This document shows, piece by piece, positions 14,143 through 21,252 of a stretch of 25,334 nt of DNA; the first letter of the stretch is position 1; every line of letters begins with the position of its first letter. The stretch lies in the NCBI GenBank assembly GCA_002314265.1, contig DCEW01000096.1, positions 2,709 through 28,042 on the forward strand. The letters are read 5' to 3'. The position numbers and the translations under genes are program-made. The stretch is from Flavobacteriales bacterium UBA1820. Lineage in GTDB: Bacteria; Bacteroidota; Bacteroidia; Flavobacteriales; UBA1820. A model generated the notes under the pieces. The model made no database searches, was not told where the DNA came from, and saw only the letters and a program-made list of their open reading frames with translations.

Positions 14143-15246
14143 TCAGATCACTCCTTTGGACGAGGGGATCCCCTGTCCTGCGGTACGGTTTACGGCCATC
14201 TTCACCGCGCGGGCAAAGGCCTTGAACACCCCCTCGATCACGTGGTGGGTATTTTCGCCCGAAGCCTTCACGTGCAGATTGGCCCGCGCCGCCTGCGCGA
14301 AGGAATCGAAGAAATGCCGGGTCATCTCCGTGGGGAAATCGCCCACATACTCCCGCGAGAGCGGAACATCCCACTGCAAGGCGTACCGGCCGCCGAAATC
14401 CAGCAGAACCTCGGCCCGCGCCTCGTCCATCGGCAAGGCGAAACCGTAACGCTCGATGCCTTTCTTGCTGCCCAACGCCCGGGCAAAACACTCGCCCAGC
14501 ACGATGCCCGTATCCTCGATCGTATGGTGCTCGTCCACATAAAGATCTCCCTTGACCTCGACCGTGAGATCCACCCCGCCGTGGCGGGCGATCTGCTGGA
14601 GCATGTGGTCGAAAAAGCCGATGCCGGTGTCGATCCGCTCCTGCCCGCTCCCGTTGAGGTCCAAACGGACGAACACGTCGGTCTCCGACGTCTTGCGGTG
14701 TACCTCGGCGCGGCGCGCGCCGCGGATCACCGCCTGGGCGATCTGCCGCCACCCTTCCACCGCCTCGGCCTGCGGCAGATCGGCCACCTGCTGCGCCTGA
14801 CCGAGGAAGAACCCCCGAAGGCCCATGTTGGCCGCCAACTCCATGTCGCTGCGGCGGTCGCCGATCACATAGCTGTTCTTGGTATCCAGGTATTCGTTCA
14901 GGTAGCGCTCCACCATGCCCGTGCGGGGTTTGCGGCCGGGCGAATCGTCCTGCGGGAAACTCCGGTCGATGAGCACCTGGTCAAACCGCACCCCCTCGCC
15001 TTCGAACGTATCCAGCATCAGGCGGTGCGCCGGCCAGAAGGTTTCTTCCGGAAACGCCTCGGTACCCAAGCCATCCTGGTTGGTTACCATCACCAGACGA
15101 TAATCCGTCTCGGACACGATGCGGGAAAGCGCACCGATCGCTCCCGGGACGAACGACAGTTTGGACAGATCGTCCACCTGCTCGTCCTCCGGTTCACGGA
15201 TCAACGTCCCGTCGCGGTCGATAAAAAGGATCTTCTTCTTTTCCAT
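14143..15246 (-). CDS. hisB: Bifunctional histidinol-phosphatase / imidazoleglycerol-phosphate dehydratase
   Basis: This is a 367-residue fusion. Residues about 1-165 are a HAD phosphatase (nucleophile D10 and D12 in FIDRDGT, VTNQDG, GDRRSDMELA); about 175-367 are the dehydratase with metal-binding FDHML, DEHHT and NTHHV motifs and the C-terminal PSSKGV. Together they do the sixth and eighth catalytic steps. In the enterobacterial phosphatase a Cys-x-His...Cys-x-Cys zinc loop precedes RKP. Here the segment is LIDRSFPQDDSPGRKP, with no Cys or His, so the zinc site is absent. It is 64 bases after hisC, with a GAAGGATCCTTC palindrome in the spacer. Confidence 0.97.
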   Translation of the reverse strand: MEKKKILFIDRDGTLIREPEDEQVDDLSKLSFVPGAIGALSRIVSETDYRLVMVTNQDGLGTEAFPEETFWPAHRLMLDTFEGEGVRFDQVLIDRSFPQDDSPGRKPRTGMVERYLNEYLDTKNSYVIGDRRSDMELAANMGLRGFFLGQAQQVADLPQAEAVEGWRQIAQAVIRGARRAEVHRKTSETDVFVRLDLNGSGQERIDTGIGFFDHMLQQIARHGGVDLTVEVKGDLYVDEHHTIEDTGIVLGECFARALGSKKGIERYGFALPMDEARAEVLLDFGGRYALQWDVPLSREYVGDFPTEMTRHFFDSFAQAARANLHVKASGENTHHVIEGVFKAFARAVKMAVNRTAGQGIPSSKGVI

Positions 15247-15310
15247 CGTATCTGTTTTCGTTTCTTCTCTTTTGCCGGAAGGATCCTTCGGACCCTCCCG
15301 TCCGCGCCTT

Positions 15311-16357
15311 TCAATCCTCCGGGCGGAAATCGGCGAGCAACTGCTCCAAGCAGTCGTTTTGCTCGGGCGTACCCACCGTGATCCGCAGCGCGGAGGGGAT
15401 CCGCGGCGGAATGTCGCGCACGCGCACCACCACCTTGTGCTCGGTAAGGTAACGGTACAACGAACGGAAATACGGACTGGAAGCCAGCACGAAATTGGCC
15501 TGCGAAGGCCACACGCGCTCGAACCAGGGGCAGGCGCGCAGCATCGCTTCCAAACGGTCCCGCTGGGCTTTTATCACTTCCAGTTTTTCCCGGTAGCCTG
15601 ACAGGTCGGAGAGTGTTTCGAGTGCCGTGCGCTGGGTGAGCCCGCCCACGTTGTACGGCGCCTTGACCTTGGAGAACACCCCGGCCAGGTACTCGTGCGA
15701 AAAACACATTCCCAAGCGCAGGGACGCCATCCCCCACGACTTGGAAAGGGTCTGCAGAATGATCAGATTGGGATATTTCTCCAACAAACCCACCGCCGAA
15801 GGTTCATTTGAAAAATCGACATACGCCTCGTCCACCACCACGAAAGCCGGGAAACGGGCGCAAAACGCTTCGATGTCCGCCAGCGGAACGGGCGTACCCA
15901 CCGGATTGTTGGGACTGACCACGAACACCGCCTTGGTGCAGGCATCCGAAACAGCTTCGGCCCCCTGCCAGTCGGGCTGGAAATCGGGCGTGAGGTCCAA
16001 CCGCCGCACCTCCACCTCGTTGATGTGCGCCGCCACCTCGTACATGGAATACCCCGGGGAGAAAACCACGATGTTGTCCTGCCCCGGCCGGCAAAGGCTC
16101 CGGATGACGATGTCGATGATCTCGTCGCTGCCGTTGCCCAGCACCATCCGCTCCACCGGCACACCCTTAAGGGCGGAAAGCGCTTTCTTGAGCGCGCGCT
16201 GGTGCGGGTCGGGATAGCGGTTCAGGCCGGTATCGAACGGATTTTCATTGGCATCGAGGAACAGGGCCTGGTCCCCTTCGTATTCGTCGCGCGCACAGGA
16301 GTACGGCTCCAGCGCCCGGATATTGGGGCGCACCAGGTGTTCGAGAGGGAAACTCAT
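15311..16357 (-). CDS. hisC: Histidinol-phosphate aminotransferase
   Basis: This is a 348-residue class I/II PLP aminotransferase that converts imidazole acetol phosphate to histidinol phosphate. SPNNPVG (148-154), DEAY (176-179) and the PLP lysine K206 in TLSKSWGMASLRLG are present; ANENP near residue 37 and YPDP near 48 mark the substrate site. The ATG at 16357 overlaps the hisD stop by four bases (ATGA); the frame remains open upstream but that part is antisense-like reading of hisD. Confidence 0.96.
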   Translation of the reverse strand: MSFPLEHLVRPNIRALEPYSCARDEYEGDQALFLDANENPFDTGLNRYPDPHQRALKKALSALKGVPVERMVLGNGSDEIIDIVIRSLCRPGQDNIVVFSPGYSMYEVAAHINEVEVRRLDLTPDFQPDWQGAEAVSDACTKAVFVVSPNNPVGTPVPLADIEAFCARFPAFVVVDEAYVDFSNEPSAVGLLEKYPNLIILQTLSKSWGMASLRLGMCFSHEYLAGVFSKVKAPYNVGGLTQRTALETLSDLSGYREKLEVIKAQRDRLEAMLRACPWFERVWPSQANFVLASSPYFRSLYRYLTEHKVVVRVRDIPPRIPSALRITVGTPEQNDCLEQLLADFRPED

Positions 16358-17646
16358 TTCTTCAACGCATTTAGTCGTATCGTTACCGCCCGGCTGTGCG
16401 CATCGAGCTGCTCGGCCTGCGCCATCGCTTGGATGACCGGTCCCAAAGCCTGCAAAGCCGACGGAGTTACTTTCTGGAAGGTGATCTTCTTGACGAACGC
16501 ATCGACGTTCACCCCGCTGTACGCGCGGGCATAAGCGCTGGTGGGCAAAGTATGGTTGGTACCTGAAGCATAGTCCCCGGCACTCTCCGGCGAATAGTTG
16601 CCCAGAAAAACCGAACCGGCATTCTCTACCGCCCGGGCGTATTTCTCGCTCTGCCGCACGCTCAGGATCAAGTGTTCGGGAGCATAGGCGTTGGAAAACT
16701 CCAGACAACGCTCGATGCTCTCCAGGACGATGATCCGGGAATGCGACAAGGCCTTTTCGGCTATGTCCCTGCGGGGCAGCTCGGCCAACTGACGCTCCAG
16801 TTCGGCCAGTACCCGCTCGGGAAAATCCTTCCGGTCGGTCAGCAGCACCACCTGGCTGTCCGGACCGTGCTCGGCCTGGGAAAGCAGGTCGGCCGCCACG
16901 AAATCGGCCCGCGCCCCGCCGTCGGCCACCACCAGCACCTCGGAAGGCCCGGCCGGCATGTCGATAGCCACCCCAAAACGTTGCGCCAGTTGTTTGGCTG
17001 CCATCACGTATCCGTTGCCCGGACCGAACAGCTTGTACACCGCCGGAATGCTTTCCGTGCCAAAGGTCATCCCGGCGATGGCCTGGATACCTCCCACGCG
17101 GAATACCTTCTCGACCCCGCACAGGCGCGCCGTCCACAGCACCGCAGGATTCACCCGGCCGTCCTTGCCGGGAGGGGTGCACATCACCACCTCGGGGCAG
17201 CCGGCGATCGCGGCCGGCACCGCCAGCATAAGTACCGTGGAAAAGAGCGGAGCGCTCCCACCCGGCACGTAGATCCCCACGCGGCGGATCGGACGCGCCT
17301 GTTGGCGGCACACCACCCCTTGGGGGCTCTTCCAACGCAGCGACCGGGGAACCTCACGCAGGTGAAAGCCCTCGATATTTTCCCGTGCCGTGCGGATGGC
17401 CTGCTGGAGCGACGGAGGGACCAACTCCTGGGCGCGGTCGAATTCCTCGGCGGAGACCGCCAAATCCGACACCTTCACCCGGTCGAAACGCTCGGTGTAG
17501 CGGCGCAAGGCTGCATCGCCCTCCGTGCGTACCTGGTCAAATATCTCCCGGCACACGGCCTCCAGGGCGGAAGTATCCGTTCTGGGACGTGCGCACAACT
17601 CCTCCCAGCGGGATTCTTCAGGATAGAAAATCGTTTCCATGGTCAT
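16354..17646 (-). CDS. hisD: Histidinol dehydrogenase
   Basis: This is about 430 residues long. It is a zinc enzyme that oxidises histidinol to histidine in two NAD+-dependent steps. Motifs: GVYVPGG-like VGIYVPGGSAPL, FGPGNGYVMAAKQ, DMPAGPSEVLVVAD, SQAEHGPDSQVVL and GTNHTLPTSAYAR, which carry the NAD and zinc-site residues. I chose ATG 17646 because a GGAGG sequence ends eight bases before it; a TTG at 17652 is too close and ATG 17640 is the alternative. It follows hisG by 13 bases and overlaps hisC by four. Confidence 0.95.
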   Translation of the reverse strand: MTMETIFYPEESRWEELCARPRTDTSALEAVCREIFDQVRTEGDAALRRYTERFDRVKVSDLAVSAEEFDRAQELVPPSLQQAIRTARENIEGFHLREVPRSLRWKSPQGVVCRQQARPIRRVGIYVPGGSAPLFSTVLMLAVPAAIAGCPEVVMCTPPGKDGRVNPAVLWTARLCGVEKVFRVGGIQAIAGMTFGTESIPAVYKLFGPGNGYVMAAKQLAQRFGVAIDMPAGPSEVLVVADGGARADFVAADLLSQAEHGPDSQVVLLTDRKDFPERVLAELERQLAELPRRDIAEKALSHSRIIVLESIERCLEFSNAYAPEHLILSVRQSEKYARAVENAGSVFLGNYSPESAGDYASGTNHTLPTSAYARAYSGVNVDAFVKKITFQKVTPSALQALGPVIQAMAQAEQLDAHSRAVTIRLNALKK

Positions 17647-17659
17647 CAACAATACCTCC
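17647..17659 (-). promoter_or_regulatory. Shine-Dalgarno-like site before hisD
   Basis: After the hisG stop the minus strand reads GGAGGTATTGTTG then ATG, so GGAGG is eight bases before the hisD start. Other starts in the window lack such a site. Confidence 0.6.
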
Positions 17660-18517
17660 TTACAGGATCATTTTTTCGATCGGCGCGATCAGGATACCCT
17701 CCGCACCGGCCTCTTTCAGTTTTCCGATCACTTCCCAGAACTTTTCCTCGCTCACCACCGAGTGGATCGATACCCAACCTTTTTCCCGCAAGGGGATGAT
17801 CGTCGGACTCTTCATTCCCGGAAGCAGCGAGCAGATCTTCTCCAGGGACGCTTCCGGTGCATTGAGCAGGATGTACTTGCAGTTGCGGGCGGTAAGCACG
17901 GCCTTGATCCGGAAGACCAACTGGTCGAGCAGCGCCTGCTTCTCGGGAGAAAGGTCGGGATTGGCCAACAGGACAGCCTGCGAGTCCAGCACCTTGTACA
18001 CCTCCTTCAGCCCGTTCTTGAACAACGTGCTCCCCGAGCTGACAATATCGAAGATAGCGTGCGCCAAGCCGATGCCCGGAGCGATCTCGACCGAACCGGA
18101 GATCTCGTGAATCTCGGCCTGGATGCCCTCCCGTTTCAGAAAATCGGACAGGGTGTTGGGGTACGACGTAGCGATCTTCTTCCCCTGGAAATAGGACAAA
18201 CCCTCGTAGGGGACATCCCGGGGAACAGCCATCGACACCCGGCAGCGGGAAAAGCCAAGCGGGAGCACCCGCCGGTTGCCCGTACGTTTTTCGATCTCGG
18301 TATTCTCCCCCAGGATAGCGACGTCCGCCACCCCGTCGCGCACGTACTGCGGAATATCGGAATTGCGCAGGTACAGCACTTCCAAGGGGAAGTTCGATGC
18401 CTGGGCCATCAACTGGTCCGCACCGTTGTTGATCGAGATACCGCACTCTTTGAGCAGGTTCAGGGAGTCTTCGTTCAGACGTCCCGACTTTTGGATAGCG
18501 ATCTTCAGATAAGTCAT
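17660..18517 (-). CDS. hisG: ATP phosphoribosyltransferase (long form)
   Basis: This is a 285-residue first-step enzyme that joins ATP and PRPP. The N-terminal catalytic part contains LKIAIQKSGRL and the later PRPP motif EISGSVEIAPGIGLA (about 159-173). The last about 75 residues (KSPTIIPLREKGWVSIHSVV through the C-terminus) form the HisG_C regulatory domain that binds histidine in long-form enzymes, so feedback inhibition is expected and no HisZ partner is needed. It is the first gene of the his operon, 52 bases after the terminator of a His-codon leader. Confidence 0.97.
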   Translation of the reverse strand: MTYLKIAIQKSGRLNEDSLNLLKECGISINNGADQLMAQASNFPLEVLYLRNSDIPQYVRDGVADVAILGENTEIEKRTGNRRVLPLGFSRCRVSMAVPRDVPYEGLSYFQGKKIATSYPNTLSDFLKREGIQAEIHEISGSVEIAPGIGLAHAIFDIVSSGSTLFKNGLKEVYKVLDSQAVLLANPDLSPEKQALLDQLVFRIKAVLTARNCKYILLNAPEASLEKICSLLPGMKSPTIIPLREKGWVSIHSVVSEEKFWEVIGKLKEAGAEGILIAPIEKMIL

Positions 18518-18569
18518 TTTGCGTTCGTTTATAAGATTTCACCGGTCTTTCCCCGGGCGGCCGACTACG

Positions 18570-18598
18570 AAAAAACCCGCCACGGAAACCGGCGGGTT
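18570..18598 (-). terminator. his attenuator terminator hairpin
   Basis: On the minus strand AACCCGCC (18598-18591) pairs with GGCGGGTT (18581-18574), 8 bp with a 9-base loop that can itself form a GG/CC pair, followed by six T (18575-18570). It lies between the His leader peptide and hisG. Confidence 0.82.
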
Positions 18599-18629
18599 GT
18601 AGGGTACTTGTCGTATTCGGATACAGCAT

Positions 18630-18657
18630 AACCTTCCTCCTGCCCGGCTTCAGGCGG
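18630..18657 (-). promoter_or_regulatory. his leader alternative pairings (strands 1 and 2)
   Basis: CCGCCTG (18657-18651, overlapping the leader stop) can pair with CAGGAGG (18642-18636): six pairs around a G-A mismatch. The second strand continues as GGAAGGTT (18637-18630), which can instead pair with AACCCGCC of the terminator as GG(AA)GGTT with AACC(CG)CC. This is the expected attenuator logic, but the antiterminator is weaker than in the trp leader. Confidence 0.5.
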
Positions 18658-18703
18658 TGCAATGGTGGACAGGATGCAGAATGCCGTATTTCATTGTCTT
18701 CAT
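18650..18703 (-). CDS. hisL: his operon leader peptide with three His codons
   Basis: This is a 17-codon frame from ATG 18703 to TGA 18650. It encodes M-K-T-M-K-Y-G-I-L-H-P-V-H-H-C-T-A, with His codons at residues 10, 13 and 14 (18676-18674, 18667-18662). It sits directly after a consensus promoter and before a terminator upstream of hisG, the position of a classic HisL. Only 11 bases separate the -7 element from the first ATG, so the second ATG at 18694 may be the real start. Known enterobacterial HisL has more consecutive His codons. The role is inferred from position and codon content. Confidence 0.78.
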   Translation of the reverse strand: MKTMKYGILHPVHHCTA

Positions 18704-18714
18704 CTAATGCGGGA

Positions 18715-18745
18715 CAAATGTAAGGATTTTTTTCGGCTCTCCAAA
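18715..18745 (-). promoter_or_regulatory. his operon promoter
   Basis: On the minus strand: TTTG (18745-18742), a 19-bp spacer and TACATTTG (18722-18715), a perfect TTTG-N19-TAnnTTTG. It is the only good promoter upstream of the eight his genes. Confidence 0.82.
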
Positions 18746-18858
18746 CTTTTTTGGACAAAATACGAAAAATCCCGGCCTTCGGTTCAAAAATCCTCACCGG
18801 CGAGACCTCCCCGCGGGATATTGGAAATATTTTTTGACCCACTGCACAAAAAAACTTG

Positions 18859-18887
18859 TTTGATGAAAAGAAAAACGCGTATATTTG
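18859..18887 (+). promoter_or_regulatory. Promoter of tRNA-Leu
   Basis: TTTG (18859-18862), a 17-bp spacer and TATATTTG (18880-18887). The tRNA begins nine bases later, so transcription starts almost at the mature 5' end. The stretch 18746-18858 between the divergent his and tRNA promoters shows nothing else. Confidence 0.75.
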
Positions 18888-18896
18888 CACCCGCAA

Positions 18897-18977
18897 GCCC
18901 CGATGGTGGAATGGTAGACACGCATGTTTCAGGTACATGTGCCGCAAGGTGTGCTGGTTCGAGTCCGGTTCGGGGCA
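18897..18977 (+). tRNA. tRNA-Leu (anticodon CAG)
   Basis: The acceptor stem GCCCCGA (18897-18903) pairs with TCGGGGC (18970-18976), with discriminator A at 18977. The anticodon stem CATGT/ACATG holds loop TTCAGGT, so the anticodon is CAG (18930-18932). A long variable arm (TGCCGCAAGGTGTG region) makes it class II, as expected for Leu. The T loop has GGTTCGAGTCC. CCA is not encoded. Confidence 0.94.
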
Positions 18978-18978
18978 C

Positions 18979-19012
18979 AGAAAGCCTTCACAGAATACTG
19001 TGAAGGCTTTCT
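18979..19012 (+). terminator. Intrinsic terminator of tRNA-Leu
   Basis: A perfect 15-bp stem (AGAAAGCCTTCACAG, 18979-18993; right arm 18998-19012) with loop AATA and T-rich 3' end begins two bases after the tRNA discriminator. Confidence 0.85.
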
Positions 19013-19076
19013 TTGTATCCTGCATTTTTTGCGGCCTACCTCAACACTTTTACCCCCCCTTTCCTGCAACGCCCAC

Positions 19077-19116
19077 AAAAAAAGACGCCCCTCCTTTACC
19101 GAGAAGCGCCTTTTTA
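19077..19116 (-). terminator. Likely terminator of the aspartokinase gene
   Basis: AAAAAG-A-CGC (19079-19088) pairs with GCG-C-CTTTTT (19106-19115) with one A-C mismatch and a 17-base loop; on the minus strand it is followed by seven T. It lies 29 bases after the aspartokinase stop. Confidence 0.5.
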
Positions 19117-19144
19117 TAGCAAAAGCGAAAGGCTAAATAAAGGC

Positions 19145-20476
19145 TCAATGCTTGAACAAATGATCGCTCAGGCACTTGAGCACGTCTTTCTTGGCTGCAG
19201 AGTCGATCAGGATCGAGATGTTGTTCCGGCTGCCTCCGTAGGAAATCATCCGCACGGGCTTCCCTTTGAGGGCCGCAAAAATCTCCATGCTGCGGGGATC
19301 TTCCACGATGTCGTGTCCTACTACCGAAACGATGGTCTGGTCCTTGTCCACCGACACGATTCCGAATTCGCGCAACTCGGAGACGATCCTCGACAGGTAA
19401 TTGTCGTCGTCGATGGTCAGCGAAACAGCCACCTCGGAAGTGGTGATCATGTCGATCGGGGTACGGTAACGTTCGAATATCTCGAAAATCCGGCGAAGGA
19501 AACCGTAAGCCATCATCATCCGCCCGGACTGGATCTTGATGGCAATGATACCGTCCTTGGCCGCGATGGCTTTCACCCCACCCTTCCCATAATCGGAGCA
19601 GATGAGCGTGCCGTGCGCCTTGGGATCGAGCGTGTTCTTCAACCAAACGGGCACCCCTGCGTTGTGCGCCGGGATCACACAAAGCGGATGGAGGATCTTG
19701 GCACCGAAATACGCCAGCTCCTCGGCTTCGGTGTACGAGAGCATCTCCACCGGAGCGGTATTCTCCACCACGCGCGGATCATTGTCGTGCAACCCGTCGA
19801 TGTCGGTCCATATCTGCACCTCGGACGCCTTGATCGCCGCTCCGATGATCGTGGCGGTATAGTCGCTGCCCCCGCGCCGCAGGTTGTCCACCTCGCCCCA
19901 GGCGTTCAGACAGATGTACCCCTGGGTGATGAACAGTTCCGTATCCGGATTGGCCTCGAGTTTGGCCTGGAGGTTCTGCGCGATGTAGTACATGTCGGGT
20001 TCGCCCAGACGGTCGGTCCGCATGAACGAGAGCGCCGGGATCAGGACACTGCCCACACCGTTTTCCCGCAGGTACATGTGGAACAACTCCGTGGACAGAA
20101 GCTCGCCAAAGGACAACACTGACTTTTCGTCCTGAATGACGAAATAATCGGTCAGGTATCCCTCCAGGGCATCGAATTTCCCCTGAACGAAGTCCCGGGC
20201 CTGCTGCTTGGTCTCCCCTTTGCGGTACAGTTCCTCGACTACCTCGAGGTACTTCCGGCGCAGTCCGGCCGCGATCTCCCGAGCTTTCGGAGCCTTTTCG
20301 GCATAGCACAAGTCGCACATCTCCACCAGAGTGTTGGTCGTGCCGGCCATGGCCGAGAGTACGACGATTTTCGGCGCAGGATCGGAGCCGATGATCCGGG
20401 CCACTTCGGCCATGCGTTTGGCCGTCCCTACCGACGTGCCGCCAAACTTGTACACTTTCATTTTCTTCGCATCCAT
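19145..20476 (-). CDS. lysC: Aspartate kinase (monofunctional)
   Basis: This is a 443-residue enzyme that phosphorylates aspartate, the entry to Lys, Thr, Met and diaminopimelate synthesis. The kinase domain starts with KFGGTSVG (10-17) and has RGGSDYTATIIGAAI and WTDIDGLHDNDPRV. Two ACT domains follow (about 300-443), with TSEVAVSLTID and IVSVVGHDI strands, so allosteric control by an end product is expected. No homoserine dehydrogenase domain is attached. A start at 20461 (MKVYKFGG) is equally possible and closer to the usual N-terminus. It is transcribed divergently from an ACT-domain protein. The symbol is generic for a monofunctional enzyme; isozyme class is not certain. Confidence 0.94.
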   Translation of the reverse strand: MDAKKMKVYKFGGTSVGTAKRMAEVARIIGSDPAPKIVVLSAMAGTTNTLVEMCDLCYAEKAPKAREIAAGLRRKYLEVVEELYRKGETKQQARDFVQGKFDALEGYLTDYFVIQDEKSVLSFGELLSTELFHMYLRENGVGSVLIPALSFMRTDRLGEPDMYYIAQNLQAKLEANPDTELFITQGYICLNAWGEVDNLRRGGSDYTATIIGAAIKASEVQIWTDIDGLHDNDPRVVENTAPVEMLSYTEAEELAYFGAKILHPLCVIPAHNAGVPVWLKNTLDPKAHGTLICSDYGKGGVKAIAAKDGIIAIKIQSGRMMMAYGFLRRIFEIFERYRTPIDMITTSEVAVSLTIDDDNYLSRIVSELREFGIVSVDKDQTIVSVVGHDIVEDPRSMEIFAALKGKPVRMISYGGSRNNISILIDSAAKKDVLKCLSDHLFKH

Positions 20477-20495
20477 TTTCCGGAGTGTTTTGCCG

Positions 20496-20503
20496 CAAAG
20501 TTA
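20496..20503 (-). promoter_or_regulatory. Putative -7 promoter element of the aspartokinase gene
   Basis: TAACTTTG on the minus strand matches TAnnTTTG, 19 bases before the ATG at 20476 and 34 before the alternative at 20461. No TTTG at exactly -33. Confidence 0.5.
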
Positions 20504-20554
20504 AAACAAATAAATAATGCGCGTATCCCTTTAACTTATTTGTATAATATTTTG

Positions 20555-20562
20555 TATCTTTG
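20555..20562 (+). promoter_or_regulatory. Putative -7 promoter element of the ACT-protein/radA unit
   Basis: TATCTTTG matches TAnnTTTG, 26 bases before the ATG at 20589. A TTTG at 20539-20542 is only 12 bp away, so the -33 element is unclear. It is back-to-back with the aspartokinase promoter in an AT-rich 112-base gap. Confidence 0.5.
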
Positions 20563-20588
20563 TTGTAAATTAAACAAAACATTCCGCC

Positions 20589-21248
20589 ATGAAATCCATT
20601 TCCTCCGTCGTAGAAAGCCTGATCAAGGAAAAACCCTACCTGGAAGAAGCCCTCGCCCAGGACCTGATCAACATTTCCTCGCTGGCGCGCGCCCTGCAGC
20701 CCGAGATCGAAGCCGAACTGAAGAAAGAAGTCCGGGAAGGAGCCATCATCATGGCCATCAAACGCATCCACCCCATCCTGCAATTCGAACTGGAAAACAA
20801 GATCCGCCAGATCGTCCGGGCGCTGGGCGACATCACCGTCCGTTCGAACCTGGTGAAATACACCTTCCGTAACTCCTCTACCCTCATCCTGCGCCAAGGA
20901 CAGCTGCTGGACAAGATCGGCCATGCCAAGGAGATCTTCTACACCTACTCCCAAGGGGTGTACGAGACGACCATCATCCTGTCCAACTCGGTCGAAGAAT
21001 ACGTCGAAACATGTTTCCGGGGGGAACAACTGGTCTCCAAAGCCCCGAACCTGGCTTCGATCACCGTCAAACTCCCGGAGGAAAACTCCAATTGCTCCGG
21101 CCTGTACTACTACATCTTCAAAAAGATCGCCTGGGAGGGCATCAACCTGCTGGAAGTCGTCTCCACCACCAACGAATTCACCCTGATCGTATCGCAGGAC
21201 GACATCGACAAAGCCTTCTCGGTGGTCAAACGCCTGAACATTGCCTGA
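20589..21248 (+). CDS. ACT-domain protein of unknown function
   Basis: This is a 219-residue soluble protein. Residues about 1-80 are helical (LIKEKPYLEEALAQDLINIS, then EAELKKEVREGAIIMAIKRI) and could be a small helical or winged-helix-like module; about 80-145 look like beta/alpha with SNLVKYTFRNSSTLIL. The C-terminus (about 154-217) has the beta-alpha-beta-beta-alpha-beta pattern of an ACT domain: NLASITVKLPEENSNCSGLY, FKKIAWEGINLLEVVST, FTLIVSQDDIDKAFSVVKRL. ACT domains usually bind amino acids. Divergent pairing with aspartokinase suggests a link to aspartate-family control, but that is inference. It carries no kinase motif. It is followed by radA after four bases, so the two are probably co-transcribed. 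Confidence 0.85.
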   Translation: MKSISSVVESLIKEKPYLEEALAQDLINISSLARALQPEIEAELKKEVREGAIIMAIKRIHPILQFELENKIRQIVRALGDITVRSNLVKYTFRNSSTLILRQGQLLDKIGHAKEIFYTYSQGVYETTIILSNSVEEYVETCFRGEQLVSKAPNLASITVKLPEENSNCSGLYYYIFKKIAWEGINLLEVVSTTNEFTLIVSQDDIDKAFSVVKRLNIA

Positions 21249-21252
21249 AGCC

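Noticed and set aside
14126..14752. Upstream extension of the hisH frame
   Set aside because: It is an out-of-frame reading of hisB. The family N-terminus MEVAIIDYGAGN begins at 14125.
16358..17335. Upstream extension of the hisC frame (674 codons in total)
   Set aside because: The extension is an out-of-frame reading of hisD with Arg/Gly-rich sequence. The ATGA overlap with hisD marks the true hisC start.
20477..20588. Lysine riboswitch or leader peptide before aspartokinase
   Set aside because: The gap is only 112 bases, AT-rich, shared by two divergent promoters, and too short for a lysine riboswitch. No Lys- or Thr-rich leader frame was seen.
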